A stretch of DNA of 64,000 nt from Pocillopora verrucosa (GCF_036669915.1 NC_089315.1:14304490-14368489); one strand, 5' to 3'. Shown: positions 44,902 to 57,868, counted from the stretch's first letter. A program made the numbers and translations. Notes: a model not told the origin generated them from the sequence alone.

Positions 44902-47125
44902 CATTCTCTAAAAATATTTACAGAGATATTTGTTACATTTGGAGAGGAGACTTAGTGAGATCATGAAAGTTAAAGTCCTAAAATTGAGTTCATTATTTTG
45001 CAGACTAAGTTCAGTTTAAGTCAAGTTTTAAGCAACAAATCTTAGCCAAGATCTAAGACTATTTGGAGGTTAAATCCTCTGGCTTTGAATGTCCAGTGCA
45101 AAACATTTCAGTTTTTTAAAGCGGGAAAGATTGTTTCTAAATTTATTTTTTTACTACTAACCTTTTACACAAGAAGCTTGTATTGTTTGATATTCTAGTC
45201 GTATGACTGGTGAAACCAAAAGCAAGAAGCCGAAATAAGACTTCCCCTGCAAAACAAAGATAAATGCGAAAAGCTATTATAAGAAAGACGTGAAACATTC
45301 TGTAAAATAGAAGTAAAATGAGTGAATAAAAAATTGATGAACCGAAGAGGGAAAACGGTTACCAAGTATAAAGATTGAGCTCGATTTGTACAGAACAAAA
45401 AAAAAACCGTTCAGGAACCTGAAAATCAATCGTTCATCATCGTTTTCATAACTTAAGCACACACGGCTGAATTATCAAATACAGTGGATTTCCCTGCCTC
45501 GAATTAGTTTGAAATTTAGCAATACTGTGCGATTTGTACATAATCTGCGTTACGACTGACACTAGAAAACCGTTAAGCTACTTATGAAGGCCAGGGAAAC
45601 CACATTAGACGAGCTGGTCTAAACGGAGATTTCATGAGAAGACGCACACTTCATTCTCTAAAAAAATATTTATGGAGGTATTTGTTAGATTTGCAATGGA
45701 ATTTTATTAAGATCATGAAAGTTAAAGGCCTAAAATTGAGTTCATTATTTTATTTTGCAGACTATGTTCAGTTTAAGTCAAGTTTTAAGCAACAAATCTT
45801 TGCCAAGATCTAAGACTATTTGGAGGTTAAATGCTCTGGCTTTGAATGTCCAGTGCAAAACATTTCAGTTTTGTAAAGCGGGAAAGATTGTTTCTAAATT
45901 TATTTTTTTACTACTAACCTTTTACACAAGAAGCTTGTATTTTTTGATATTCTAGTCGTATGACTGATGAAACCAAAAGCAAGAAACCAAAATAAGACTT
46001 CCCCTGCAAAACAAAGATAAATGCGAATAGCTACAGTAAGAAAGACGTGAAACCTTCTGTAAAATACAGGTAAAATGGGTGAAAAAAAATTGATGAACCG
46101 AAGAGAGAAAAAAGGTTACCAAGTATAAAGATTGAGCTCGATTTGTACAGAACAAAAAAAAAGGCCGTTTAGGAACCTGAAAATCAATCGCTCATCATCC
46201 TCTCCATAAATTAAGCTCACAGGGTTGAATTATCAAACAGACTAGATTTCCCGCCTCCAATTAATTTGAACATTAGCAATACTGTGTGATTTGTGTATAC
46301 TCTGCGGTTTAACTGACACTGAAAAACGTTAAGCTACTCATGAAGGCCAAGAAAACAACATTAGAAGAGCCGGTCCAAACGGAAATTTTATGAGAAGACG
46401 CAACACTTCATTCTCTAAAAATATTTTCTGAGATATTTGTTACATTTGCAAAGGGGACTTAGTGAGATCATGAAAGTTAAAGCCCTAAAATTGAGTTCAT
46501 CATTATATTTTGCAGACTAAGTTCAGTTTAAGTCAAGTTTTAAGCAACAAATCTTTGGCAAGATCTAAGACTATTTGGAGGTTAAATCCTCTGGCTTTGA
46601 ATGTCCAGTGCAAAACATTTCAGTTTTGTAAAGCGGGAAAGATTGTTTTTAAATTTTTTTTTTCATCACTTACCTTTTACACAAGAAGCTTGTCTTGTTG
46701 ATATTCTACTCGTATGACTGATGAAACCAAAAGCAAGAAACCGCAATACGACTTCCCCTGCAAAACAAAGATAAATGCGAAAAGCTATTGTAAAAATAAA
46801 ATAGAATTATAGAATTATAAAACAGAATATAGAACGGTTACCAAGTACAGAGTTGAGCTCGATTTGTACAGAACAAAAAAAAAACCGTTCAGGAACCTGA
46901 AAATCCATCGCTTATGATCCTCTCCATAAGTTAAGCGCACAAGGTTAAAATATTAACCAGACTAGATTTCCCCGCTTTGAATTCATTTGAAATTTAGCAA
47001 TACTGTGTGATTTGTATGTGCTCTGCGTTACAACTGACATTGAAAAAAGTTAAGCTTCTTAGGACGGCCGAGGAAATAACATTAGAAGAGCCGGGCCCAA
47101 CGGAGATTTCATGAGAAGAAGAATT
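44902..47125. repeat. 750-bp tandem repeat, three copies
   Basis: The phrase CATTCTCTAAAAATATTT begins copies at 44902, 45652 and 46408. Each copy then carries GTTCAGTTTAAGTCAAGTTT, TTTGAATGTCCAGTGCAAAA, AAACAAAGATAAATGCGAA and GATTGAGCTCGATTTGTAC. Copy 3 has a deletion around 46795-46840. Copies differ by several percent. No conserved frame runs across the three, so it is non-coding. Confidence 0.9.
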
Positions 47126-50100
47126 TCTGCTCATTTGATGAACATATTCATGAAAAAAATTTCAATTTCGAATGGCCTTACTTCACCTATTGTTTACATT
47201 GGGAACACTAAAAACGGTTACCATCTTTCTGAATCTCAAAACTTGTTTTGTCGAAGATAACTGACTCCCCGCGTAAAACGTACTGTGTAAGTCATATAAG
47301 CATTTGTAAACTTCTCATGACGTTTAGGGCACAGATTGGGCATGTCTATTTGATCAAATTCACACAAGCGGTTTGATTGTTAACAACTGACGGAAAGGTA
47401 TGAATGAAACGAATTTGACTCAACACGGCAGAAGTACCGATGTTAATGCGTCAGATATTCTTTATCCAAGGGACACAAAAAAAAATTTGGACAAAAGATG
47501 GAGTTTATTAAAAACGACGTCCTTCTATGGAAATTCATGTTGTGTAAGAATATTAATCAATATTATAATGGTCTATGTAACAGCAGCTCTGATTATAAAG
47601 GCGATGAAATATGAATTGGAAAATTGATGAGAGGTCGCATTAACACATTAGCGCATTAACAATTAAATATCGTACTTACCTCGACTCTAACTCTGAACGC
47701 TTTATTGCTCTGTATAGTGAAGCAGCCAAATTTAGAATTAGAATCAGCAGCATGTGTCTATTTTAAGGTAACAGGCGGGTGGTGAATCTCAGCCCACCCC
47801 TGAGGGGCCAAGATTGAGTACACATTATAAGACAAGTCGGGGAGAGGTTTGCAGGGAATGTAGCATTAATTATCAGTACCAAAGCCCGGACAGACCTCTC
47901 GCTGGCTCATGTTCCTGAAAACCTAATACGTTCGCGCGGGCGAAAAAGCGCTCGTGACCAAATGCTAATAATGAGGTCTCGCATGCAAGCGTATCCTCCC
48001 TCGTAGCCTTTGTTCGCTCTCGTCACACAACGGGAGGAGAGAGAGCGTGTTGCGTGATGAGACCAAACAATAGTTCTGAAGGAGACGGTGTTGTACCAAT
48101 GCAGTTTATTTTTGCTTACAATTATTTAGACAACAAAGACAATAAACCGCAAAAGACCTGTGCCTGAGTTTGTTTCGAATTAATTGAAAGGACCTTTTTT
48201 CGCTCTCCATTAAACGATGTTTTCGTTGGAATCTTTTGAAACGTGATTACTTTTTTCTTGTACAAAAATGCAAACGTCAAATACTTGGTGGCCCATCCTA
48301 ACCCACAAAACGCTTGCATGCGTTGCATGCCTATGTTTACATACTGCGTGGCCAAGAGGAGAAGAATCTCGTTTTACTGCGTCTCTTTATGCAACGCTTG
48401 ATGCGATTAACGATCTGTCAGCCTGCAGGCTTGTCCCCTTTAGTGTTGCAACGGACGCGAATAACATGAACAATGCTTTTTTTTTATATTTATCAGATAT
48501 ATTCACTTCAATTCTTGAAAATTAACTTGTTATTTCTCATGCAATACAATATCAATGCGTTTATACTATCCAATAAACAGATACAGAAAAAAAGCCAAGC
48601 TTTTCAGACAAAGCGTTCAATTGATAGAACGTCAAGTTCTCTCAAATTATTTAAGAGGCTATAAGGGAGAATTTCTAATTTGATCTTGCGGGTTAAAGAA
48701 TAAAGTTTTTCTCTCGATGAATTTTATGACTAACTTTGGCCTTACAAGCAACAGAAAAAGTTGTGCTATTTTTAATTAAGAATTTATGCTTGTGTTTACT
48801 GCTTGTTCCCTCCTTTTCAGAGAAAATCAAGTCAAAAAGCTTATTCATTGAGGTCCACTACAGCCTGCCACGAATCTCCCATTGCTCATTGGTAGAGCGT
48901 CCGAACACGAGCATACCACACCATATATTCTTGGTTAATAATTGTTGACATGAGACAAACAAAATCTATGAGAGTAATAAATGAAGCTCTGAAAATTGCC
49001 TGTCTAAATTACGCATCGGTCTGAATATCTCAATGAAGTTAAATAGAACGTTAATCGACGCATCTGTGATATTTTAAAGCGTCCATGGGCCGTTTGAAGT
49101 GTCTTTTTAAGAAATAACTTTTGGCCGGAGGCCGTTAGTAAAAATAAAGTAATTTCGTAAGAAGACGCTGACAGGATGAAGAATAACTTTGAAATAAAGA
49201 GACAGTGAGGATGTTTTTTGCAAGCTTTGGCCAGGAAAAAGGTCTGGGTTCCATGTCAGATATGGCCTCAAAGTTAGTAATATCGTGGTGGGCCATAGGC
49301 GAATCACCTTTCGAGTATGCCCATGGAAATACGGGGAAATGTATGGAAATTACGGATGGAACGCTGAATGATGAAAGTTTTAACGAGTCTTGGTCTGAAA
49401 TTCTCATCAAAGAAAAGGTCCCCTGCAAAGTCGACATACCAAGTCTGTTGCATTCCCTATTCAAATAAGTCTGCTTCGATATGGAGAGAGAATGTTTCTC
49501 ATATAAATGCCGGTGTGAAGGAGACAAAGATAGTTATTTGACGACGTCACTGTTCATCGTACAATTTTTATCGAGAGATATTTTAGTTTGACGATCAAGT
49601 GAACAATGTAATTATATTTAAAATCTAAATTTTCTGTTTTGTTTTAGCTGAAAACGAGCGGCTCTCCGCGATTTATACGAACCAAAATTCTACTCATACT
49701 CAGGCGTTCCTCATCTAAAACTTCACGCGAAAAAATGAGTATATTTTGGTCCCTCCGCTCCATAGACCCTCGCGTTTTACATTCGTCATCAGACCCAAAC
49801 TCCTCTCCACTTTAGGTTCTTAGACCTAAAGCGAGGTTGCAAGATGGCGAAAAGTTCACAAGATAGAATAGGATTAAAAACTTATCTGAAATGCGTTGTA
49901 CTTGATAAGTTCTTTCAACCCGTCCACGATAAAGAAATGCCCATTTTCGTCATAAGGTCTTGTATCACCCTTGCAGCTTCAGGATATTTCAGGTAACCGG
50001 GGAGAAATTGTCATTTCATACAGACGCTTGAAGACAAAAAGCGAAGACGCGCCGCAAAGAATGATTTTCCACTAAAGGAAATTATACCGCTTTTGCCGGG

Positions 50101-51231
50101 ATAGAGATTAAGATTTACACAGATTTACTTCGACATTAGCCTAACGTTTGGCAGGGGGAAGGCACCCACTTGGGGACCAATAGCGAGGACACGTGTAGAG
50201 CGATTTTCTTCTAAGAGAAATTTTACCGCTTTTGTCGAGACAGAAAAGAACCAATTTTCGTTCGGTTTTCGGGAGTATTCGTTCACGATTGCTAAACTCT
50301 CGTCAGGTTTCGTCATTGAATCGGTAAACTTAGTCATTTGTCTTAGTCACTTTTACCCCGATCAGGACGCAGCGACGCACTTCGTGAAACTGACTGGTGT
50401 GCTTTCCAAAAAGAGTATACAGAGCAAAATAACGTATGCGCAAGTAATGAATTCGCTTTTGAGATCAAAATAAAACAGTTTGCGGCTAGTTTTCGGCGAT
50501 TTTAAGAATAAAACTTTGTTGTGCAAAAGATATTTTTCCCTCCGCCCCCCCCTTCCCCTCCCCCAACCCCCGTCAAAGCACTGACTGTTTTGAAAGTTTT
50601 ATGCTGATCCTCATGCTGAGATGGAAACCTGAGTGAATAAGCCCGCGGCTTTTCATTTTATCATGTATTCCACCATTTCAATTCAGTGTGACAATTTTCA
50701 GGCGCATGTAGAGAAAGTTGGTGATATGCGCAACTCCTAGGTGGTTCACGCTACAGAAAACAGGTGTGGCATCGGAAGTCATGGGTAACCTGGCCTTGAA
50801 TACATAGCTTTCTGGAGCGTACTATGGTTCGCTCATAATCAAATACAACCTTTCATAATTGTTGGTCCTCTGATACAGATCTCATCGTTCTGACCTGGAC
50901 CAAGAAGAGCGCCGGTTGTTACATCAACAATTTGTAAGTACAGAACTTTACCAATGAGTGTCGACGGTTTTTGAGAGGCGCTCGTTTCGAACCTTGGCCT
51001 GCGAGCAAGGTCTTATTCACACTGTTGTGTGAGCGGCTTAGCCCGCTAGAGGTCTGAGTAGGGTCCTAATACCAGATTCCTGGCATACTTTTCACGAATT
51101 TCGACGCTGTTACTGCATCGTCAGTGAGAGCTGTCTTCTCTTTGAGTGATGAGCACCCTATTGCATGAAAAAAAGTTCATCATCCTTCTCCATTCAACAA
51201 TTTATCATGAGAGTTAGCTTTTGTACAACTG
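47126..51231. other. Repeat-rich non-coding stretch
   Basis: No convincing gene. Items seen: a tRNA-A-box-like phrase GCTCATTGGTAGAGCGTCCG (48889-48908), as in tRNA-derived SINEs; a relative of the MITE at 35688 (48525-48705); a frame open on both strands at 49135-49527 (87 and 130 codons) with no recognisable domain; a duplicated phrase about GAAATTATACCGCTTTTG / GAAATTTTACCGCTTTTG (50080 and 50219); and a C-rich run at 50538-50571 that would be G-rich on the minus strand. Confidence 0.4.
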
Positions 51232-51763
51232 TAATGATTCGATTTAGCGCCACGGGCGCTTCTTTACTTTTGCTAGTTGAAGGGAGGGCGCTTATTTGAA
51301 ACAGGCCGCTCTCCTCACAGGGACAAGGTGCTTATCTCTTTTTTGAGAATCAGCAGAATGTGAAACAAAGCTTTAACTGGAAAACTCACTTATGGTCCGT
51401 GGGCCCTTCCTTGCTAGAACGACTTGCCGAGCAATTGTTGCAAAATTTTAAGACAGGATCTTTCGTTTTAAGAAACTGAGCACTAACAGCGACATAATAG
51501 TTGAGAGACTGAGACGAAGACCACTTTTTTGTCGTGAGGCTTCACGTGAGCAATTAAAGGAAGATGGACCACGGTTGATCTCAGTGTACAAGCACTCTAT
51601 AATTTCTATTACTGAAACAGAATAGGGGCGCTTATTGGAATAAGGGTACTTACTCAATACGGGCGCTTAATAGAACCGGGGCGCTTATTTGCAAAACTGA
51701 TTCGAAGGGGGCTCTCTTAGAGAGGGGGTGCTTATTGAAAGAGGGCGCTAAATCGAATCATTA
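51232..51763. mobile_element. TIR element with GGGCGCTTATT subterminal repeats
   Basis: TAATGATTCGATTTAGCGCC (51232-51251) is perfectly inverted at 51744-51763. Inside, the phrase GGGCGCTTATT and near copies recur at least eight times, on the same strand near both ends (51287, 51605-51740). No transposase is present. The clustered subterminal repeats resemble transposase-binding arrays of non-autonomous DNA transposons. Confidence 0.8.
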
Positions 51764-54313
51764 TGGTACCTTACATTCCAATTAGGGAGAAGTACACCAA
51801 CATTTCCCGGCTTTCTTTCTCCTTCACGCCACAAATGCATGGCAAGAATTTCTCTCATGCCAAAACCTGAGAGTGAAGATCAAAGTCACGCAGTTACCAG
51901 CTGTCTGGCGCGTCACGCCGTTCAAAGAGTCATATCGTCTTCCTTTTAAGGGCTTGTTTACGTGAAGGTGGGGTACTCCAGGTAGGCCTAGCCGTGCTCG
52001 AAAAATAGCTTGCGTTTACGAACAATTTTTACAACCCCAGGATACCGGGGTGAGGTTGTTGGCGCGCTTGTAAATGTAACATGAACGCGACCCTCGCGGC
52101 ACATTGCGACCCTGACTGATTGGGTTACCCTACCCGACAGACCGAGCCACCAGCCAGGACAGGCTACCACACCTATCATGTAAACGTGATCAAGATAAAA
52201 TAAGAGATTTCATCAAGGATGGAGGCAAAAAAGGGAAAAACCAGCCATATAATTTTATCCTGGGGCGACAGATGTCATTTTAAATTATTTAATTAATTAT
52301 TATGTACCACCCCACCCCCTCAATTTGCAACAACACTGTTTACACGCTGATCTTTTCAACCCCCTATTACTTCAATTTTAACTTTTTTGCCCTTGTTAAG
52401 TTAACCTAATCGCCCCTTTCCCCCCCGAAAAAAACAATGTTGTATCATGATTCCATGGACTTTTTGGCCAACATTGAAGGGGGGCTAATGAAACTGAGGT
52501 CTTGTTAATGATTGTGGTAGAATCGTGAGTGTTATTCTACACATAACCAGCATTTTTCAAACGTGTAATTTGTAATGCAGAGTGTAAATTGGTCTAAAAT
52601 TATTCACGTCATCTCAGAGCAAGAGTGATTGGGAAATCATAATGTCGAAACATTACATGATAGACCCAAGGGAAGCAAGGACTTGACAGTTGTAGTTCCA
52701 TTGCCTGGTTATTTTGTCCTTACCCAAAAAACAATAACCGACAGGAACCTAAAACTTAGTTGATAATGTCTTTCGTTGGCAGTTTTAAGTTTACGATTTA
52801 AAGATTTATCTTTCAATCATTCGCACATTATTTGACAATAGAATCCACGAACATTTGCCTTAAACTGCCCTTTAAAAGTTTCTCCTAAACTTTGGTCAAG
52901 TCTTATGCTTACCTTCTACCTTAGCGAACAGAGTCTCTCAAGACAACTCAAGAATACTAGGTAGTGCGTTGTTGTTCAAGATCCAAGTTGAATTTCTGTT
53001 TTGTCAACCGTATCGAAACCGTAACTCACGGAAGCTCTGCCAGAGGCTTCTGGAAAGAAATAGAAGCAAACGCTGTTAAAATTCAACCGCTTCCGCTGCT
53101 GGTAACTCTCTTCTAGGATTATTTCAAATGTCCATGGGTATTTAAAAAGCCTGTAGAAAACAAAGGATCCTCCAGCAGTCTCTCGAATCTCCCGCCACAG
53201 GTAGAGATACGCGAGCATTTAAAGGCTTCTGGGAAGTTGCATTTCTTAATCGCATCCAGACTTCCTCGGGGCAAACTAAGGGCACTCGCTGAGAAGCTGA
53301 TTTTACAACGAAGAAAAGTTAGCAAATGTGGGGGAGCACATATTGAAAGAAGACAAATAACATTTTTTCAATTCCACTAAAATCACATAAACAAGAGTTG
53401 TTTTGGTAACCGTTTTAACATGTCTTCGAGCACCTCAATTTGGATGGCGAGATGTTACAACGAAGCGACACTTGCGGCACATGCCAAAAGTATAACTTCT
53501 TACTGTTTGCTTTTGGTCCCTTGCTTGTGAGCAAGAGAGTTTTTCACCATTTTTCTTCACGCGTTATCGAGTAACTGGAAAAAAAATTGAGCACAATGAG
53601 ATGGCATATTTGCTGTTTGTAACTGTCTGAAACACCATAATTTACCTTACTTATATTTCCGCTGTGGGGGCATGAAAATCTTTGCTTCTTTCATTTATAC
53701 AGCTTACCCCACCCCGAAGAAGTTTCCAAACATGTATGTAACAGTTTGGTAAAACTGAAAAATTTTGTGAAATTTACTGACGTTTGAGTTCACCGTCTAA
53801 TTTGCGAACGAACAATTCGCTCTACTGAATAATCAGAAGCGATTCATGACCAGTGATTGCTTTTTGTGCCGTCTGTATCAGATAGAATTTGGCAAATAGT
53901 CATTCTGGAAAGAGAAAGGAGATATGGATTTGAAATAATGGGTGTATCAGATCAGAGCACCCCGGTGGTTTGTAATCTGATTGAGTAAACGCAAGAAAGT
54001 GAATTGGACGTTTCTAGGATTGAGTAGCAATACGTAGATGTTTCTTTAGGAAAATTGACCAAAATCTGAACACGCCGAGTCTGAAACTATACAAAAGAAT
54101 GCCATGATATTTAATAAGTTAAATTGACCACGCAGCTAGTTCAAGGAATCCCTTGGGGACGAACGTGAGTAAAATGTAACTAATGGAGGACTAGATTTTA
54201 AATAGCACTGACAACAGTCTGAAAGACATAGAAACATATGTTATGATTGTAGAAGACGTTACTCTCATTATGTCTTATGTTTAATTTCTACCAAAACATT
54301 TGTTTTATCACAG
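51764..54313. other. Intergenic, nothing gene-like seen
   Basis: Short frames on both strands without recognisable features. The right edge is an acceptor-like TTTTATCACAG in front of the receptor pseudogene. Confidence 0.4.
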
Positions 54314-55169
54314 ATCATAAACAGCCGGTTGTGGAAGGAAACAAAAGTACTACAAATGGAAATTGGACATTATTGCCTAACAGTTCTGGTATAAACTTCG
54401 ATCTCTGTCTTACCTATCACCGCTACGGACTACATTCACGTACCAAAGGTAATAAAACTCAAATTCTTCTGATCCGTTTGCTTAGTTTTCACAAGCCTGT
54501 GCTATAGTTCAAAGGAATTTGAATTGGTACTTACGTCGGATAGAAATGAGTCGTAATCTCTGGAGATATTTTGCATTTCACACAAGAATCTACATGAAGG
54601 CCATATCATCGATTTCAAGATTAGTTAATGACTCAGAGATGACCGTTTTTTTTCTCTTTCCCAAGACAACACGACAAAAAATTTTAGGGGAGACTGATTA
54701 CCTCATCGTGTGCCTGATGCAAATCGCTTACAGTACTGTGCTCCTTTCGTCCCTTTATGTCAATTCAGTAATTATTCATATAAGAACAGACACCTCCATG
54801 AAAACTGCATCCAACTATTTAATTTTGAATCAGGCATGCGCTGACCTGCTGGTTGGAAATTCCTTGTTATTTCTAATTTCCCACAGTTTTGAATTAGGGA
54901 ACCTATGGTTTGGGCGAGGGTTGGGTCAGGCCACTTGCAGCTTGCTTTTGTGAGCATAAGTATGCCACCCTTCTTTACAGTTTGCTTTTATCATAATAGC
55001 TATTAATCGCTTTTATGCTGCAAGTCGGCCATTAGAAATATCTCCGATATCTATAGATGAAATAAAATAAAATCTGCGGCTTCTTCAACACATGTAATTG
55101 TAAACAAATTAGTTACTCACGTCGAGGGATGCTATAATTGCAATTTCTTAGACACATGGATAACGTTTA

Positions 55170-56511
55170 TAGAATAGAATAGAATAGAAACTTTATTAAA
55201 GTGTCAAAAACCGTCTAGCCAGGGAACAAATCCCTTACTAATTTGGGGACACCAATTAGGGGAGAATATACAAACTAAAAAAAACTATATACAGTAGTAG
55301 GTAAAATATCTATAGTTAACTCATTAAGAGATTTATAGTAAAAATACACAGAAGTCAAAATGAACAAAGGCTACAGCCTGCGCAGCCATCATCTAAAAGT
55401 TCACTTATATTGAGCTGGCGTATCTTGCTTTTAAACGACGTTAGGGTTGTGACGTCCCTGATACTCTTGGGTAGTTTTGTCCATAGCCTAGGCCCTAAAT
55501 ATCTAATAGAGTGCTTGCCATAGGTGACTGTCTCATACCTAGGTATAGAGAAATCTGCTTGCCGCAGATTGTAATTACTATTTGGTTCTTTAAAGATGTT
55601 ACTTATATATGCAGGGCACAGTTTATGCTTTACTTTATACATAAGGATGCACAGATCCTGTAAGCGACTATTTAGTAGTGTTGGCAGATCTGCCTTCTCT
55701 AATAGTTGTTCATAACTAGAATTATTACCCTTGAAAACCGCTCTAAGTCCTCTTTCTTGTAGTCTTTCAAGCTTTCGAGTGTCACTCGCTTTACAAAAAT
55801 GCCACACTAGGTGACAGTACGTGAGGAATGGTAATATCGCGCTTTTGAATAATATTAACTTAGATTTCATAGGAATTAAATTTCGTAGTCTCATTAGAAC
55901 ACCAATTCTCTGGCTGGCTTTTTTACAGATAGAGATTACATGCTCAGAGAAATTTAGCTTAGAATCTAACACTACTCCTAGAAGTATGATATTATCTTTA
56001 GTTTCAATCACAACATCATTCACGCAAATATTGCTGTCATTTTGAGTGAAGCCCAAGTTCAAAACTTGGTACTTTTTGAGGTTTCCCGCCAATAAGTTAG
56101 AATCGTACCACGTTGTTGCTAAGTTGGCACTATCCTTTAACTGGGAAGTCACAGCTGCCTGGTCTGCTCCTGCGTGGTAAATTTGATGGTCGTCGGCATA
56201 CATAGACAAGTTCGCTGTTAGGCAGTAGGATAGGTCATTCTGGAAAACATTCCATAACAACGGGCCAAGCGCGGAACCCTGAGGACAGCCGCGACTCACG
56301 AATCGGCTCGAACTAACATGACGGCCGATCTTTACTTGATATTTCCGTTCATTTAAATAGCTGTTTAAAAGTTGAATAGCGTTTTCCTGAAAACCGTACG
56401 CTTCAAGCTTGTTCAGAAGTAGTGGTGGGTGTAACGAGTCAAATGCCTTTGACATGTCAGTTGAAAGTATGCTCACAACCTGTTTTCGATCCCTCGCCAG
56501 TTTTAGCACTT
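55170..56511 (-). mobile_element. 5'-truncated non-LTR retrotransposon (LINE)
   Basis: The minus strand runs from a truncated reverse transcriptase at 56511 to a 3' end at about 55170. The 3' end has an AATAAA signal (RC of 55185-55195) and a short TTCTA microsatellite tail instead of poly(A), as in CR1/L2-type elements. It sits inside the receptor pseudogene. No clear target-site duplication was seen. Confidence 0.85.
55355..56509 (-). CDS. Reverse transcriptase C-terminal half of the LINE
   Basis: A clean frame of 384 codons with no stop, ending in a cysteine-bearing tail (GCAGCSLCSF). It contains RT motifs in order: STDMSKAFDSL (palm A), SRGCPQGSALGPLLW (motif B), YADDHQIYH (motif C with the catalytic YADD), then LLGVVLDSKLNFSEH and the thumb-like CKASQRIGVL and LPFLTYCHLVWH. 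The endonuclease and the N-terminal RT blocks are missing by 5' truncation; the first codon is at the insertion junction and is not a real start. The intact frame suggests a young insertion. It cannot make a working enzyme alone. Confidence 0.85.
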   Translation of the reverse strand: MLKLARDRKQVVSILSTDMSKAFDSLHPPLLLNKLEAYGFQENAIQLLNSYLNERKYQVKIGRHVSSSRFVSRGCPQGSALGPLLWNVFQNDLSYCLTANLSMYADDHQIYHAGADQAAVTSQLKDSANLATTWYDSNLLAGNLKKYQVLNLGFTQNDSNICVNDVVIETKDNIILLGVVLDSKLNFSEHVISICKKASQRIGVLMRLRNLIPMKSKLILFKSAILPFLTYCHLVWHFCKASDTRKLERLQERGLRAVFKGNNSSYEQLLEKADLPTLLNSRLQDLCILMYKVKHKLCPAYISNIFKEPNSNYNLRQADFSIPRYETVTYGKHSIRYLGPRLWTKLPKSIRDVTTLTSFKSKIRQLNISELLDDGCAGCSLCSF

Positions 56512-56992
56512 CATGGCCACAATAAGCTTTGCCTTACCTTTGGTGATAGTATTGTTGCTTTACACTATTGTATGCCGCAAACTTTGGTCACGTGAGGTAC
56601 CAGAGGAAGGAGCCAATCATAGTCAAGCACAAGCACAAGTTCTTCAAACATCAGGAAAAGTTACCCGTATGATGATTGTGGCTGTTGTTTTATTCCTACT
56701 GTGTTGGCGGCTTCCGTATGTTTTTAGATTAGCCTTGCATGTATGTTTGGGGTTATGTCAAAACGAGTTCTAACCAATGTTTATTTCTGGCTTGGCAGAC
56801 GATTCTTTACAGTGGCAGTATGCTAATATCTATTTCGCTTTTAACCAACAGTTACGGCATGAATTTAAAAATGTCTTAAGCAAATGCACAAAGAAAATGG
56901 AAAATTGCAATTTTCTTCACCTTCGTTCACAAAGATTCGAATTTGAGCAAATATTAAAGACAAGTGTGATCGTTCATGTAGTGTTGCTGTGA

Positions 56993-57868
56993 GAAGCTCA
57001 GTGTGAAAAGCATAATACGAGCAAAAGTCTTTCGCCGAACAAAGGACGGTTTCGTTACTCTTAAATATTTTATGATCACATGTTTTAAGATGTCAAGTCA
57101 AAGTGAACAACGTCACACTGCCTCAAGAGTGATGGCAACCACTGAATTCGAAGGGAACCATCTGATTGGTCAAAAACAAATGAAACATGGGAAATACACG
57201 CCATCGTTCAGACGTTAACGATTCATATCATTAAGAATTACGTTAAAAATTATTATCAACAAGCAAAAATGTCAGTCTTCCTTTTTGTCAAATATTTTCC
57301 TACATTTTATGTGTTGCTCTAAACTACATACAACGGAAGGCACAGCTAGAAAATGAGATTACATTCCAAAATTATTCGTATTTCTTGCCTCTAAAAACAA
57401 TTTTAACCGATCGCAAACCAACTGATCGCCTATAGGAAAAAGTCCTGTATTTTCAGAAATTGCTAAAATGCTGTGCGACATGTATCGTGGACTGTATATT
57501 AAAAGTAAGGTTACGTTTAAAAATTAAGATGAGAGAAAATGCGTATCCTCAATGAAATCTGAATACTGGCTTGGTATTTTTTTTCTGAAACTTATTAGGT
57601 TTTGGGCTGACTGTGATATCATAGTAAAAAAAATATTGAATATCGAAATATTATACAGTGAATACACGTAACTTTGACTCACAACTCTCTATATTTCATT
57701 TAAATTAATAAACCAAAGAAACCTTTGTGAAAACTAGCTTTGTTGCTACTATTTTCCTCTACTATTTCCGGTCGAACAGTATGTACGCATTCTCTACAAA
57801 TCCTTACAAGACACGAGACCCACTTAGTGAGGGTGGGCCTCGAAGGGTGGGGGATATAGAGATTACTT
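56993..57868. other. Intergenic, nothing gene-like seen
   Basis: AT-rich, with short frames only. The frame 57003-57218 follows the pseudogene directly but has no receptor-like features. Confidence 0.4.

Larger units (their letters stand above)
54314..56992 (+). pseudogene. Class A GPCR pseudogene split by a LINE
   Basis: A likely N-terminal exon (54314-54449, with glycosylation sites NKS, NWT and NSS) ends at AAAG/GTAATA. The next piece (from a CTCTTTCCCAAG acceptor, 54665) reads NTTR-like in the expected phase but then needs a frameshift at an A/T run to reach TM1 (NSVIIHIRTD, one residue short of the family's IIRTD) and TM2 (LILNQACADL). A stop after CSLLL (54951-54953) and further frameshifts break TM3-TM4, where AINRFYAASRPL is still legible (about 54990-55030). 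The LINE at 55170-56511 interrupts between ECL2 and TM5. TM5-ICL3 (LYTIVCRKLWSREVP) and TM6 resume at 56513-56773, followed by a stop and a shifted TM7/tail (56777-56992, LRSQRFEFEQI). Same family and strand as the intact receptors. Confidence 0.85.

Noticed and set aside
48878-48916. tRNA gene from the A-box-like phrase
   Set aside because: No B box (GGTTCRANNCC) or cloverleaf; at most a SINE fragment.
50125-50337. 70-codon minus-strand frame
   Set aside because: Sits in a duplicated non-coding phrase (GAAATTTTACCGCTTTTG) and shows no domain.
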